64,000 nucleotides of DNA, taken from contig PKTB01000017.1 of assembly GCA_002869385.1 (NCBI GenBank), forward strand, positions 61,743 to 125,742, given 5' to 3'. Under the pieces are notes generated by a model. The model had not been told where the DNA came from and did not search any database. It saw nothing but the letters and a program-made list of their open reading frames with translations. The stretch comes from Marinilabiliales bacterium (lineage in GTDB: Bacteria; Bacteroidota; Bacteroidia; Bacteroidales; ML635J-15). Below are positions 16,649 to 26,390 of the stretch, one piece after another (the stretch's first letter is position 1; the number at the start of each line of letters is the position of its first letter). Position numbers and translations under genes: made by a program.

Positions 16649-17521
16649 TCATTCCTCAATATTCCACTTAAACAATACAGGTTCAACTGTATATCCTTTT
16701 TTGCGTAGCAATTCAACAACTCCTTCCTCTCCTACTAAATGAGCTGCTCCAACTGCACAAAACAAAGATTCCTTTTTTGCAATTTTAATAAAGTTCTTAA
16801 CCATTCCCTTATTACGATCAATTAAAAATGCTTTATTGAACTCTGCAGGTAAGGCAGTATCATTACTGATATCAAATATTTTCTCACTATCAAAACTCAA
16901 GTAAGCATCTAAAAGTTCGTCAAACTGAGCATCACTATTTACACTTGTTGTATCAGTTAAACCTTCATACAGCATATCTACTTGTTCCTCAATACTAATA
17001 GCATCAATAGCATCAATCTGATCGCTAAATTTTTCTACACCATAACATGATTTCCCTGCATCTCTGGCCATATTCAGAAAATATAAATCCAGAGCCATTT
17101 CCATATCCTGACTCATATTCATTTGCATTAATTGAGAGCTCAAAAAGAATTGTTTCATTTTATTGTACATCAACATTCCTGTTCCAGTCATTTCTTTTAC
17201 TATGCTATCAAGAATTCTATATTCTTCATCTGTTAAAAACTCATCTATGGTATGCTTTTCCATAAACATGGCTTCTTTAACTTCGTCCATATCAAGTTCA
17301 TCCATAAGAATTTCCATTGCAAAAGCATCGCATGAGTTAAATGCATTTGTTACAGTTTCATCAAAAGCAAAAACTTTTTTATCCTGAATATGGATTGTTC
17401 CATAAACATAAGATGGTGATTTTAATTTCTTTCCGCTTACCTTCCAAAGTATGGTTTGTGAAAATCCAAATTGGACAAAAACAATGAGTATTAAACTCAA
17501 GAAAAAGAATCTTTTATTCAT
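16649..17521 (-). CDS. TraB/GumN family exported protein
   Basis: Protein of 290 residues with signal peptide MNKRFFFLSLILIVFVQFGFSQ. Family signatures are at both ends: ILWKVSGKKLKSPSYVYGTI with the GTIH motif (about residues 42-45), and FCAVGAAHLVGEEGVVELLR with the GxxHLxG motif near residue 262, ending in KKGYTVEPV. TraB/GumN proteins have a EreA/ChaN-like fold with conserved His and Glu thought to be a metal or catalytic site; some relatives are metalloproteases. First gene of a four-gene minus-strand run with the three paralogues (31-base gap to paralogue C). Promoter visible upstream. Intact. Confidence 0.85.
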   Translation of the reverse strand: MNKRFFFLSLILIVFVQFGFSQTILWKVSGKKLKSPSYVYGTIHIQDKKVFAFDETVTNAFNSCDAFAMEILMDELDMDEVKEAMFMEKHTIDEFLTDEEYRILDSIVKEMTGTGMLMYNKMKQFFLSSQLMQMNMSQDMEMALDLYFLNMARDAGKSCYGVEKFSDQIDAIDAISIEEQVDMLYEGLTDTTSVNSDAQFDELLDAYLSFDSEKIFDISNDTALPAEFNKAFLIDRNKGMVKNFIKIAKKESLFCAVGAAHLVGEEGVVELLRKKGYTVEPVLFKWNIEE

Positions 17522-17568
17522 AATTTAGAATTTTAATTAAAGAATTGGTTTCAAATGAATTGTTGTAA

Positions 17569-17600
17569 CAAATATAAAGTATAAACAAATAGTTGACAAA
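17569..17600 (-). promoter_or_regulatory. Bacteroidota promoter for the TraB/GumN operon
   Basis: On the minus strand: TTTG (17600-17597), 20-base spacer, TATATTTG (17576-17569), 48 bases before the ATG at 17521. Both boxes and spacing fit the consensus. Confidence 0.7.
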
Positions 17601-17648
17601 TAATATTCCATTTTACTAATCCTAATAATCTAAAAAAAAATAAAATCA

Positions 17649-17679
17649 TTTGAAAATTAATATAAATAGTGTACTTTAG
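17649..17679 (+). promoter_or_regulatory. Bacteroidota promoter for MFS transporter
   Basis: TTTG (17649-17652), 19-base spacer, TACTTTAG (17672-17679), 35 bases before the ATG. One mismatch in the -7 box. Confidence 0.6.
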
Positions 17680-17714
17680 CGCTTTATTAAAAATAATCAC
17701 TAAAAACTAATAAA

Positions 17715-19295
17715 ATGAATACAAAAACATTAAGAGACTCCGCTGCAATGAGATGGACAGTCTTGATTTTGGTTAGTGGTCTAATGCTAGCAACCTATTG
17801 GTTCCAGGATTTCTTCTCCGGACTAAAAGGGATGATGGAGACAGAAATGGGATTCACTAGTGAGGAGTTTGGAAGATTAATCGGTCTAACCACTATTGCC
17901 AACATGTTTGGTATGATCATCATTGGTGGTATGATATTAGACAAATGGGGTGTTCGAATTGCTGGTTTAGCATTTGGAGGTTTAGCTGTTTTAGGTGGAG
18001 CAATTACTGCTATGGCTGCATCAGGTGCATTTGGAGAAGCTAAAAGCACTCAGTTAACATTTATGATTATTGGTCGTATATTATTCGGATCAGGATTGGA
18101 GGTGGTCTGCGTGGTCGCAACTACAACTATGGTTAAATGGTTTAAAGGCTATCAACTTGCTCTGGCAATGGCTATCAATATGGGGTTTGGACGACTTGGA
18201 TCGGCAATGGGTATAGCTCTATCGCCAGATATTAGTGGTACCGTTTCTCCTGCTGTAGTTTTTGCTGCAACCCTTTTAGGTATAACTTTCTTACTGTTTA
18301 TTGTATATGTTTTCTTTGATATAAAATTAGATCGTCAGGAGAAAGCAATTAAGTTAAAACATGCGGAGGCAAATCCAAATGAAGAAAAAGAAGAAGATGA
18401 AGAATTTAAATTTTCTGATTTATTCAAACTTATAAAAAACCCTTCATTTGTTTACATTACTTTATTGTGCGTTTCCTTCTACGCAGCTGTTTTTCCATTC
18501 ATTCAATATGCACCTGACTTATTAATAAATAAGTTTAATTTTACTGATGCCCTACCTGAAAATGCAAGCCTATTTAGTTTAGGCGGAAGCACATCCTATG
18601 GTACAGCAATCATTTATATTGGTCTATTTATTTATGCATTGCTTTTCTCAATGGTTCCATCAAAAATGAAAACTCTTAGTGGAAAGATACTTTCACTAGT
18701 TATAATTGTTGGTTCTTTTGCAGGATTGATATTTTTGCTTAGAGACACATTTGGAGTTTGGTTTAACAACGGATCTAAAACTGCAAGTTTGATTCCTCTA
18801 GGAACTATTATTTTCACTCCAATATTTGGTAACTATGTTGACAGGAAAGGTAAAGCAGCATCATTAATGATTCTGGGATCATTGTTGTTAATCTTTGCTC
18901 ACCTATCATTATCTGTATTTAACAATGTTGTATTAGCTTACCTTGGATTATTCTCATTAGGAATTGCTTTCTCACTTGTACCTGCTGCAATGTGGCCTTC
19001 TGTTTCTAAAATTGTCCCACAAAAACGTTTAGGAACTGCTTATTCAAGTATGTTTACTGTTCAAAACTGGGGATTAGGTTTATTCTTCTGGGGAATTGGT
19101 GCTTTATTAGACGCTGTAAATAAAGATAATTTAGATGCTATTAGAGCTGGAACACAAAACTATGATTATACAATCCCAATATTTGTACTAGTTATATGTG
19201 GAGTAATCTCTATATTACTTTCATTTAAACTAAAACAAGCAGATAAAAAACAAGGATTTGGATTAGAATTACCTTCAGTAAAAAACGAAGAATAA
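17715..19295 (+). CDS. MFS transporter
   Basis: Protein of 526 residues with about 12 hydrophobic helices in two blocks, separated by an acidic cytoplasmic loop near 215-235 (NEEKEEDEEFKF). Loop 2-3 has the MFS signature MILDKWGVRIAG (DxxGxR type), and the second half repeats it as NYVDRKGKAASLMILG. A second charged insert around residues 270-295 follows helix 7. Substrate cannot be told; the family layout resembles nitrate/oxalate-type or peptide-handling MFS of Bacteroidota. Monocistronic with clear promoter and terminator. Intact. Confidence 0.85.
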   Translation: MNTKTLRDSAAMRWTVLILVSGLMLATYWFQDFFSGLKGMMETEMGFTSEEFGRLIGLTTIANMFGMIIIGGMILDKWGVRIAGLAFGGLAVLGGAITAMAASGAFGEAKSTQLTFMIIGRILFGSGLEVVCVVATTTMVKWFKGYQLALAMAINMGFGRLGSAMGIALSPDISGTVSPAVVFAATLLGITFLLFIVYVFFDIKLDRQEKAIKLKHAEANPNEEKEEDEEFKFSDLFKLIKNPSFVYITLLCVSFYAAVFPFIQYAPDLLINKFNFTDALPENASLFSLGGSTSYGTAIIYIGLFIYALLFSMVPSKMKTLSGKILSLVIIVGSFAGLIFLLRDTFGVWFNNGSKTASLIPLGTIIFTPIFGNYVDRKGKAASLMILGSLLLIFAHLSLSVFNNVVLAYLGLFSLGIAFSLVPAAMWPSVSKIVPQKRLGTAYSSMFTVQNWGLGLFFWGIGALLDAVNKDNLDAIRAGTQNYDYTIPIFVLVICGVISILLSFKLKQADKKQGFGLELPSVKNEE

Positions 19296-19319
19296 TTTCT
19301 TAATCAAAATATTATTACC

Positions 19320-19358
19320 GAGACTGACTTTATAAAATTAAAGTCAGTCTCTTTTTTT
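19320..19358 (+). terminator. Rho-independent terminator of MFS gene
   Basis: GAGACTGACTTT / AAAGTCAGTCTC perfect 12-bp stem followed by seven T. Confidence 0.92.
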
Positions 19359-19377
19359 AATAAAAAATGTAGTTTTT

Positions 19378-19410
19378 TTTGCTACTAATCCAACAAACTT
19401 GTTATTTTTG
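19378..19410 (+). promoter_or_regulatory. Bacteroidota promoter for T9SS adhesin
   Basis: TTTG (19378-19381), 21-base spacer, TATTTTTG (19403-19410), 42 bases before the ATG at 19453. Confidence 0.7.
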
Positions 19411-19452
19411 TAAATATATTATGTAAAAGTTAAACAATTTAATATTCTTATT

Positions 19453-22110
19453 ATGAAAAAGATCTACAATCTTACTTTTTTAACCTTATTACTAGTTTTC
19501 CTAGGCTCTGGAATCAGTGCTATAGCAAATAATGATGTAGAAGTAACCAAAGTAGACTACACTGTTACTTTTAATGTAACTGACCTTGCAGAAAGTCCAA
19601 TACCGGATGCTGTTATCACATTTGACGGAGTTGAATATGCTGAAGGTGAATATGCAATAACTATTGCTGAAGGTGATTACAACTACAGTATTGAAAGACA
19701 TGGGTATGTTACTTATGATGGAAGTGTTACTGTTGATATGGACAAAACTGAAGATGTAATGTTAACTCCATCAGTTGAGATGACTTTTGACGGAACAACA
19801 ATTGATTTTTCATGGAATGAAACAATAGGGACATTAGATCCTACTATTATTATTAACATGCAACCTTATAATACTGATGGAGCATTTGTAATGTTAAAAT
19901 TATATAATGACTCTGAAGAACTTCAAATCTTCGCTGATGTATTTGAAGAGTTTTCTATTGGTGGTTTAGAATACCACTCTGGAACATCTAATAGAATATA
20001 TGCTGACTTTACAGGAGCTCAATCAGCAGGAATATGGGGAACTCACGCAATTGATGATAATGCTGCTGCAGGAGGTTCTCTTAGAGGTACTGAGTTAAAC
20101 GGAGCATTGTTTTATGGTGTTATGGTTGATGGTACTGTTGGGACAGTAGGAATTGTTACTCCAACTGCTACAGGATCAGATCAACTAGAAGTCGCCTATA
20201 CTCAAAAAGCAGGAGTTTCTGGAAGTTATCACATTGTCGTTGAAGCATACGAACCTTGGAGACAAGGTGCTGTTGGCAGTGCCGGCTATTATACTTTAGC
20301 TGAACTTCAAGCTCTCGAGCCAATTGCTGAATTCGATTATGCTTTTGAATTAGACCCTATTGTTATTAACACTCAACCAGCTTCTGCAATTGTTTGTGAT
20401 TATGAAACAACTGATCTTACAATTGATGCAGAATCTTTTAATGGCGAAACTCTTACTTAACAATGGTATTACAATACAGAAGTAATGACAGGTGAAGAAT
20501 CTGCAACTGTTACAGTTTCTGAAGCAGGAGAATATTACTGCATGCTAACAGCAGGTGCTGATGAACTAATGTCAGATATCGTAACAATTACAGTTCCTGA
20601 AGTAAATCCTGTTCTTGAAGCATCTTACACTGGATGCGATGGCACAAGCATTATTTTAGACCCTGGAACATTTGTTGATTATGATTGGTCAGACTTATCT
20701 GAAGAAACCACATTAGAAGTTACAACAGATGGTACTTACTCAGTAACTGTTGCTGATGAAAATGGATGTACTGCAATGGCTGAAACTGAAGTAACATTTA
20801 TTACAGAAATAGCAATCCCTTTCGAAGATACAGTATATCTATGTGATGGAAGTACCCTAATCTTAGAAGCTCCTGAATCAGACACTTATGAGTGGAGTAC
20901 AGAAGATGAAACTCAAACAATTGAAGTAGATACTGAAGGATGGTATTACCTAACTGTTACTTTAGCTACATGCTCAGGCAATGATTCAACATATGTAATG
21001 GGTGCTGACTTACCTGAAGAATTTGATCTTGGTGAAGATATATTTACTTGTGCAGTTAGTCAAATGCTTACTGCTCCAGATGTTGAAGAAGTGGAATATA
21101 GCTGGACAACAATGGAAACTACAGAGACAATAGAAGTTACTGTTGATGGAACATATGGACTTACACTAATTAACATGTATGGTTGTGAAAGATATGATGA
21201 ACTAGATGTTACATTCGGGACAGAACTAGTCGTTGAATTATACGAATCAGATACTCTTCACTCATGCGATAATTTAACTGAAATACTTGATGCTGGAGTA
21301 GGAACTGCTTGGACATGGAGCACTGGAGACGAAACTCAAACAATTGAAGCTGAAGATCAAGAGTGGTATTACGTTACTGTTACTAATGATTATGAATGTG
21401 AAGGTATTGACAGCTTATATATTAACTTCCATTCTATACCTTCAATAAACCTTGGTAGTGATGAATCATCATGTGCTGACGACCCTGTTGAACTAAGTGC
21501 TCCTTCTGCTGCTGCTTGGTTATGGTCAACAGAAGAAACAACACAAGATATCTTTGTTGATGAATCAGGAGAGTATATTTGTACTATTTCTGATGGTAAT
21601 GGTTGTCAAAACTCTGATACAGTTGAAGTAACAATTTATGAATTACATAATGTTGATTTAGGTGATGATATCGAAGTTCCAAACAATGTTTTCTTCACAA
21701 TTGGCGTTGACGCTGGTGAAGCTGATTATATCTGGTCAAATGGTGAAACAACTTCACATCAAGTAATAGATGCTTCTACTCTATCATTAGGAAATCATAC
21801 CTACTCTGTTACTGTTACCAATATTCATGGTTGTGTTGATGATGATGACATAGTTGTAACTGTTACTCAAGGAAGTGCAGTTAATCAAAACCTTGCAGAA
21901 ACTATCTCATTAACTCCTAATCCAACAACAGGCTTATTTAGAGTTAGTGGAGAAAATATTAACAATATTAAAGTATATGATAATATTGGTAAAATTGTTT
22001 TAACAACTAAAAATAATGAAATCGATATTACTAAATATCCTGCTGGAATGTATTTTGTAAAGATTTCTGCCGGTGATGTAGTCAAAACTTTGAAGATTGT
22101 AAAACAATAA
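19453..22110 (+). CDS. Large T9SS-sorted Ig-repeat adhesin, interrupted by in-frame TAA at 20458-20460
   Basis: Reading through TAA (codon 336) gives 885 residues. Residues 1-25 are a signal peptide; 30-115 a carboxypeptidase-regulatory/PEGA-like module (VTDLAESPIPDAVITFDG); 115-310 an unrecognised beta domain; then five or six Ig/PKD-like repeats of 75-90 residues with Cys pairs (YLCDGSTLILEAP ... YEWSTEDETQTIEV ... GWYYLTVT). The last 75 residues are a T9SS sorting domain (LTPNPTTG, NIKVYDNIGKIV, AGMYFVKI). The stop lies in GETLT(stop)QWYYN, where such domains commonly have Tyr or Phe (LTYQWYYN), so TAC->TAA fits. Very acidic; a surface adhesin or matrix protein. Confidence 0.82.
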
Positions 22111-22130
22111 AACACACTAGAAACTCGTTA

Positions 22131-22159
22131 AAATGAGAGCTACGGCTCTCATTTTTTTT
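22131..22159 (+). terminator. Rho-independent terminator of adhesin gene
   Basis: AAATGAGAGC / GCTCTCATTT stem with TACG tetraloop and T-run. Confidence 0.9.
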
Positions 22160-22207
22160 GTTTCAAATGTGAATTAACGAAAAATTGTTAATAACTCTTG
22201 CACAGTT

Positions 22208-22241
22208 TTTGAGCAAATAAATGAATAAATAAATATTTTTG
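22208..22241 (+). promoter_or_regulatory. Bacteroidota promoter for small lipoprotein gene
   Basis: TTTG (22208-22211), 22-base spacer, TATTTTTG (22234-22241); an AAAAGGA ribosome-binding-like stretch follows before the ATG at 22263. Confidence 0.6.
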
Positions 22242-22262
22242 TATGCATCAAAAGGAAAATTT

Positions 22263-22391
22263 ATGAAAAAGATATTAATCATTCTATCACTATTTGCACT
22301 TTTAGCCTTAGGTTTATTTTCTTGTAAAACTACTAACGATTGTCCTGCTTACAGCAAAGCAGATAAACCAGAAGTTGGTTTCAGAGCATAA
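22263..22391 (+). CDS. Small lipoprotein (42 residues)
   Basis: Short gene of 42 codons. MKKILIILSLFALLALGLFSC is a lipoprotein signal with a lipobox-like LFSC, leaving a mature peptide of only 22 residues beginning CKTTNDCPAYSKADK. A promoter with both boxes and a purine-rich stretch precede it, which supports a real gene despite its size. Tiny lipoproteins of this form (Cys-rich start, polar tail) are found in many Bacteroidota and are usually unnamed. Function unknown. Confidence 0.65.
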   Translation: MKKILIILSLFALLALGLFSCKTTNDCPAYSKADKPEVGFRA

Positions 22392-22428
22392 ATTTACTTA
22401 TTACCAATCATTTATTACAAGTTTTTGC

Positions 22429-22436
22429 TAATTTTG
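22429..22436 (+). promoter_or_regulatory. -7 box TAATTTTG close to start codon
   Basis: Exact TAnnTTTG match ending 8 bases before the ATG at 22445, implying a very short or absent leader. Confidence 0.45.
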
Positions 22437-22444
22437 TAGTAATT

Positions 22445-23266
22445 ATGTTTTATAAATTTAAAATATTATTGCTGCTTTTTCTATTTACCCCCATTGCTTA
22501 TAGTTTTGCTCAAGGTGAACTTCAAACAGAACGGGAACCTGATAAATATAATGTAAATGCATACGGAATAAAGCTAAACACAAATGGTTACGGCCTGTAC
22601 TATGCATTCTCACATAGAATAAACTATCGATTAAGAAACTTCTTTGAAGCTGAGTATAACTATCAAAAAAGCCCAAAAGAAATAAAAGTTATAAATCCGT
22701 ATTTTGATGCTAACTCATTAAGAAAATTCGTATTTGGCAAAACTCATACTGTACACAATATTAAAATTGGTTATGGGTATAATAAAATGGTTTTTGAAAA
22801 ACGGGATGAAAACAGCATATCAATACATTTAACAGGATCATTTGGTGCAATCTTAGGTATAAGTAAGACAATTTATTATGAGATTGTGGATAGTGTTAAA
22901 TACAGTAATAATTATCTGGTTCCATACACATCCTACTATAAAATTGATATTAATTTCCAGAATAACCCCACAGATATTTTAGGTAAAGCTCCTTTTAAAT
23001 ACGGTTTAAATGAAATCAAACTCCACCCTGGAATATATGCCAAATTTGGTTTGCAATTTGATTTTAGTCAAGATGTTATGAAAACAAAAACACTGGAAAC
23101 AGGTGTTATTTTAGACAGTTTCTTCATCCCGGTTGAAATTATGGCAGGTCATGAAAGCAATCTGTTTTTAAACCTATATTTAGCATATCATTTTGGTAAA
23201 AAATATGATTCAAGTCTAAATAGAGAATATCGACGCGATCAAAGACGAGAAAATCGAGGTTATTAA
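22445..23266 (+). CDS. Hypothetical outer-membrane beta-barrel protein
   Basis: Protein of 273 residues with signal peptide (MFYKFKILLLLFLFTPIAYSFAQ). Alternating strands follow (YGLYYAFSHRINYRLRNFFEAEYNYQ, HTVHNIKIGYGYNKMVFE, SISIHLTGSFGAILG, PGIYAKFGLQFDFSQD, NLFLNLYLAYHFGKKYD), the pattern of a small outer-membrane barrel. The C-terminus adds a basic, Arg-rich tail (EYRRDQRRENRGY), unusual for a barrel, which normally ends in an aromatic residue. No family assigned; function unknown. Confidence 0.65.
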   Translation: MFYKFKILLLLFLFTPIAYSFAQGELQTEREPDKYNVNAYGIKLNTNGYGLYYAFSHRINYRLRNFFEAEYNYQKSPKEIKVINPYFDANSLRKFVFGKTHTVHNIKIGYGYNKMVFEKRDENSISIHLTGSFGAILGISKTIYYEIVDSVKYSNNYLVPYTSYYKIDINFQNNPTDILGKAPFKYGLNEIKLHPGIYAKFGLQFDFSQDVMKTKTLETGVILDSFFIPVEIMAGHESNLFLNLYLAYHFGKKYDSSLNREYRRDQRRENRGY

Positions 23267-23403
23267 GAAATTATATAATGCTTAAAACCTTGAGATTCAA
23301 TACCAACCAAAACCTCTTTCATACATAGTGTTTATCAATATTTTAAACAAATTCGTTTTAATAAAATAATTGCCAATTAACTTTCACGTATTCATTTTTT
23401 TTT

Positions 23404-23411
23404 TATATTTG
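23404..23411 (+). promoter_or_regulatory. -7 box TATATTTG for C10 protease gene
   Basis: Exact TAnnTTTG match, 73 bases before the ATG at 23485. No -33 TTTG at the expected distance. Confidence 0.5.
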
Positions 23412-23484
23412 CAACATAAACATTTATTATTAATAAATTGTTTAGATATTAGAACGTATAACTAATTTAATTTTTAATAAGATT

Positions 23485-25242
23485 ATGAAAAAATCTTTTC
23501 TGTTACTCATTTCAGTTATTTTGATGAATTTTGCATTTGCACAAACATCAAATAATTATTATGTATCTGCTGAAGATGCACAACAAATTGGTTCTAATTT
23601 TCATGCACATCAGGCAGCAAAGCTAAATCCTGTTAAATACAACAATCTTGACCAATCAATAAAAAGTCAAGCAACACTTTCAACACAAGAAGGTTTAGAG
23701 TGTATGCACGTGTTTAATTTTAATCAAGGTGGTTTTGTTTTGGTTAGTGCTGATATGAGAGCAACTCCTGTTATGGCATACTCATTCGAAGGTGAGTTTG
23801 ATTATAACAACATGGCTCCTTCAACTAAATCTTGGATAGAAGATAATTACATGGTTCAGTTTGAAATAATAAACGAATCAAATATGGAAGTTAGTGAGTC
23901 TGTTTTAGCACAATGGGAAAGCATCAGACATAACTACTTCTCATTTGACAAAAGTGTTAAAGGAACAGAACCGTTAATAGAAACCAGATGGAATCAAGAT
24001 TGGCCTTATAACATGTTCTGCCCTGAGCATCCAGAAGGACCAGGTGGACACACTTATGCAGGATGTGTTGCCACAACAATGTCTCAAGTAATGAAGTTTT
24101 GGAATTATCCTGAAATAGGTCGTGGAGAATATGAATATTTCTGGGGCGACTATGTCACAAGTAATTTTGGTGAAACAGAATACAGATGGGAAGAAATGAC
24201 CGAAACAGCAACAACTAACAGTCGTGAAGCAATTGCCGAATTAATGTATCACTGTGGTGTATCTGTTGATATGGGATGGGGATACGATGGTTCTGGTACA
24301 CAAACGGAATACGCTGTTTATTCAATGAAACAGTTCTTCAGATATAGAACAGGAATCTATGCTCAAGACAGAGATACTACTCAAGATGACGTATGGAAAT
24401 TAACTTTAAAAGAAGAAATAGATAAAGGTCACCCAATTATTTATAGTGGTAACGCAGAAGATGGTAGTGGTGGACACGCTTTCGTATGTGATGCTTATCA
24501 AGACACATCATACTTCCACTTCAACTGGGGTTGGGGAGGATACAACGATGGTTATTTTAATCTTGATGATATGACCCCTGGAGGAGATAATGACTTCTCA
24601 TACTGGCAAGGTATAGTAACAAACATTACTACTGATTATGCTGATTACTGTGCAGAAAGTACCATTTATACTCAACCTGAATGGACATTCGGTGATGGAA
24701 GTGGTGACAATTACTACTTTAACGATACATATTGTGACTGGTTAATCGATCCTGAAGTAGATGATATTTATCTTCTAAGATTAACTTTTACAAAATTTGA
24801 TCTTGCTGAAAATGATGTACTAAAAGTCTATAAAGGAAGTAATGTAAATCCTTCATTAACTCTTGTAGGTGAATATACATCTGCAAACAGACCTTACACA
24901 ATTGATAACTGGAATGGTGATAGATTCTATCTAGTATTCGAAACTGACGGAACAGGTCAAGCTGACGGTTTGGAAGCATCTTATACAACTTATGCTACAG
25001 AAGTAGAAGTTAATGAATTAACAGGAATTTCACTTTATCCAAATCCAGCAAATGGAACTATTAACATAAATGGGATTACAAATAGTGATGTTGTAATTTA
25101 TGACATTTATGGAAAACAAATTAAAGAATTCAATAGCATTAACAGCACAACAATTGATATTTCAGATATGTCAAATGGTGTTTACTTAATGAACATCAGC
25201 AACAAAGATGGTGTTAAAACATTGAAATTTGTGAAAAACTAA
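23485..25242 (+). CDS. C10 family (streptopain-type) cysteine protease with CUB and T9SS domains
   Basis: Protein of 585 residues. Signal peptide 1-20 (ending FAFAQ); inhibitory propeptide of Spi/SpeB type about 21-155 (GGFVLVSADMRATPVMAYS); C10 catalytic domain about 160-375. Catalytic Cys194 lies in HTYAGCVATTMSQVM and catalytic His331 in GGHAFVCDAY, followed by the family motif FHFNWGWGG (344-352). A CUB-like domain (about 382-505, YCAESTIY ... YLVFETDG) and a T9SS sorting domain (LYPNPANGT to the end) follow. It is a secreted or surface-anchored protease made as a zymogen, related to streptopain, interpain and periodontain. Intact frame. Confidence 0.93.
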   Translation: MKKSFLLLISVILMNFAFAQTSNNYYVSAEDAQQIGSNFHAHQAAKLNPVKYNNLDQSIKSQATLSTQEGLECMHVFNFNQGGFVLVSADMRATPVMAYSFEGEFDYNNMAPSTKSWIEDNYMVQFEIINESNMEVSESVLAQWESIRHNYFSFDKSVKGTEPLIETRWNQDWPYNMFCPEHPEGPGGHTYAGCVATTMSQVMKFWNYPEIGRGEYEYFWGDYVTSNFGETEYRWEEMTETATTNSREAIAELMYHCGVSVDMGWGYDGSGTQTEYAVYSMKQFFRYRTGIYAQDRDTTQDDVWKLTLKEEIDKGHPIIYSGNAEDGSGGHAFVCDAYQDTSYFHFNWGWGGYNDGYFNLDDMTPGGDNDFSYWQGIVTNITTDYADYCAESTIYTQPEWTFGDGSGDNYYFNDTYCDWLIDPEVDDIYLLRLTFTKFDLAENDVLKVYKGSNVNPSLTLVGEYTSANRPYTIDNWNGDRFYLVFETDGTGQADGLEASYTTYATEVEVNELTGISLYPNPANGTININGITNSDVVIYDIYGKQIKEFNSINSTTIDISDMSNGVYLMNISNKDGVKTLKFVKN

Positions 25243-25270
25243 TATGTTTTGTTAAACATTTTTTAAATAA

Positions 25271-25300
25271 AAAAAGCATCACAAATGAGGCTTTTTTTTT
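25271..25300 (+). terminator. Rho-independent terminator of C10 protease gene
   Basis: AAAAAGCATC / GAGGCTTTTT imperfect stem (one mismatch) followed by a T-run, 28 bases after the stop. Confidence 0.75.
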
Positions 25301-25301
25301 A

Positions 25302-25309
25302 TAACTTTG
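25302..25309 (+). promoter_or_regulatory. -7 box TAACTTTG for gap
   Basis: Exact TAnnTTTG match directly after the upstream terminator and 24 bases before the gap ATG. Confidence 0.6.
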
Positions 25310-25333
25310 CGTCAAATTAAAAAACTAATAATT

Positions 25334-26341
25334 ATGTCAAAAATAAAAGTTGCCATTAATGGCTTTGGACGCATTGGAAGAAATGTTTTTAAAATAGCTT
25401 TCGATCGTGACAACATTGAAATCGTTGGGATTAATGACCTTACAGACACTAAAACACTAGCACATTTACTTCGCTATGATTCAACTCAAGGTAAATTTGA
25501 TAGGAGCATATCATATAATGAAAATGCTATTATTGTTGATGGAAAAGAAATTAATGTAAGTGCTGAAAGAAATCCGGCAAACATTCCTTGGACAGAAACT
25601 CCTGAAATAGTAATCGAAGCTACCGGAATTTTCCGTTCAAAGGAATCTGCAAAAGGTGGATACGGTGATCATCTTAAAAATGGCGCAAAAAAAGTCATAC
25701 TTACAGTACCAGCTAAAGACAATATAGATGCAATGGTTGTTCTTGGTGTTAATGATGAAGTATTAACTCCTAATATAGAATGTGTATCAAATGCATCATG
25801 TACTACAAATTGTATGGCTCCTGTTGTAAAATTATTAAATGATAACTTTGGTATCGAGAATGGTCTAATGACAACAATTCATTCATATACTAATGATCAA
25901 ATAATACTAGATGGACCACATAGTGATTTGCGTCGTGCACGCTCATGTGCTGTTTCTCAAATACCTACTACTACAGGTGCGGCAAAAGCTGTTGGTAAAG
26001 TTATCCCGGAACTTAATGGAAAATTAGATGGTATGGCAATGAGAGTCCCTACACCTACCGGTTCTTCTGTTGATTTAATTGTAAATCTAAAGAAAGATGT
26101 AACAATTGAAGAAGTTCATAAAGTAATGAAAGAAGCTGCAGAAGGTCCTTTAAAAGGTATTTTAGAGTATACTGAAGAACCTATTGTCTCTGTTGACATT
26201 ATTCATAATTCACATTCCGGTATTTTTGATGCAGGCTGTACTATGCTAAAAGGACGCATGCTTAAAACATTAACATGGTATGATAACGAATGGGGATATT
26301 CAAACAGAGTCGTTGATTTAATACCTAAAATGATTAGTTAG
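25334..26341 (+). CDS. gap: Glyceraldehyde-3-phosphate dehydrogenase
   Basis: Protein of 335 residues, normal length. It oxidises glyceraldehyde-3-phosphate with NAD and phosphate in glycolysis and runs the reverse step in gluconeogenesis. The start ATG 25334 gives MSKIKVAINGFGRIGR, the expected NAD-binding N-terminus; the longer frame from a TTG at 25307 overlaps the promoter box and is rejected. Catalytic Cys156 lies in SNASCTTNC; HSYTNDQ, PTTTGAAKAVG and WYDNEWGYSNR are all present. At 25901 DQI replaces the more usual DQR (AGA->ATA would be G->T), but this site varies naturally. Cytoplasmic, monocistronic. Confidence 0.95.
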   Translation: MSKIKVAINGFGRIGRNVFKIAFDRDNIEIVGINDLTDTKTLAHLLRYDSTQGKFDRSISYNENAIIVDGKEINVSAERNPANIPWTETPEIVIEATGIFRSKESAKGGYGDHLKNGAKKVILTVPAKDNIDAMVVLGVNDEVLTPNIECVSNASCTTNCMAPVVKLLNDNFGIENGLMTTIHSYTNDQIILDGPHSDLRRARSCAVSQIPTTTGAAKAVGKVIPELNGKLDGMAMRVPTPTGSSVDLIVNLKKDVTIEEVHKVMKEAAEGPLKGILEYTEEPIVSVDIIHNSHSGIFDAGCTMLKGRMLKTLTWYDNEWGYSNRVVDLIPKMIS

Positions 26342-26360
26342 ATTTAAATAATAAATTAAA

Positions 26361-26390
26361 AAAAAGCTGTTCAATTTGAGCAGCTTTTTT
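26361..26390. terminator. Bidirectional terminator between gap and convergent permease
   Basis: AAAAAGCTGTTCAA / TTGAGCAGCTTTTT stem with A-run and T-run on the two sides; abuts the stop of the minus-strand gene. Confidence 0.88.

Noticed and set aside
16617..16719. N-terminal extension of paralogue C
   Set aside because: It overlaps the TraB/GumN gene and lacks a signal peptide; the ATG at 16617 gives a clear one.
25307..25334. Alternative TTG start of gap
   Set aside because: It overlaps the promoter box; the GAPDH N-terminus begins at ATG 25334.
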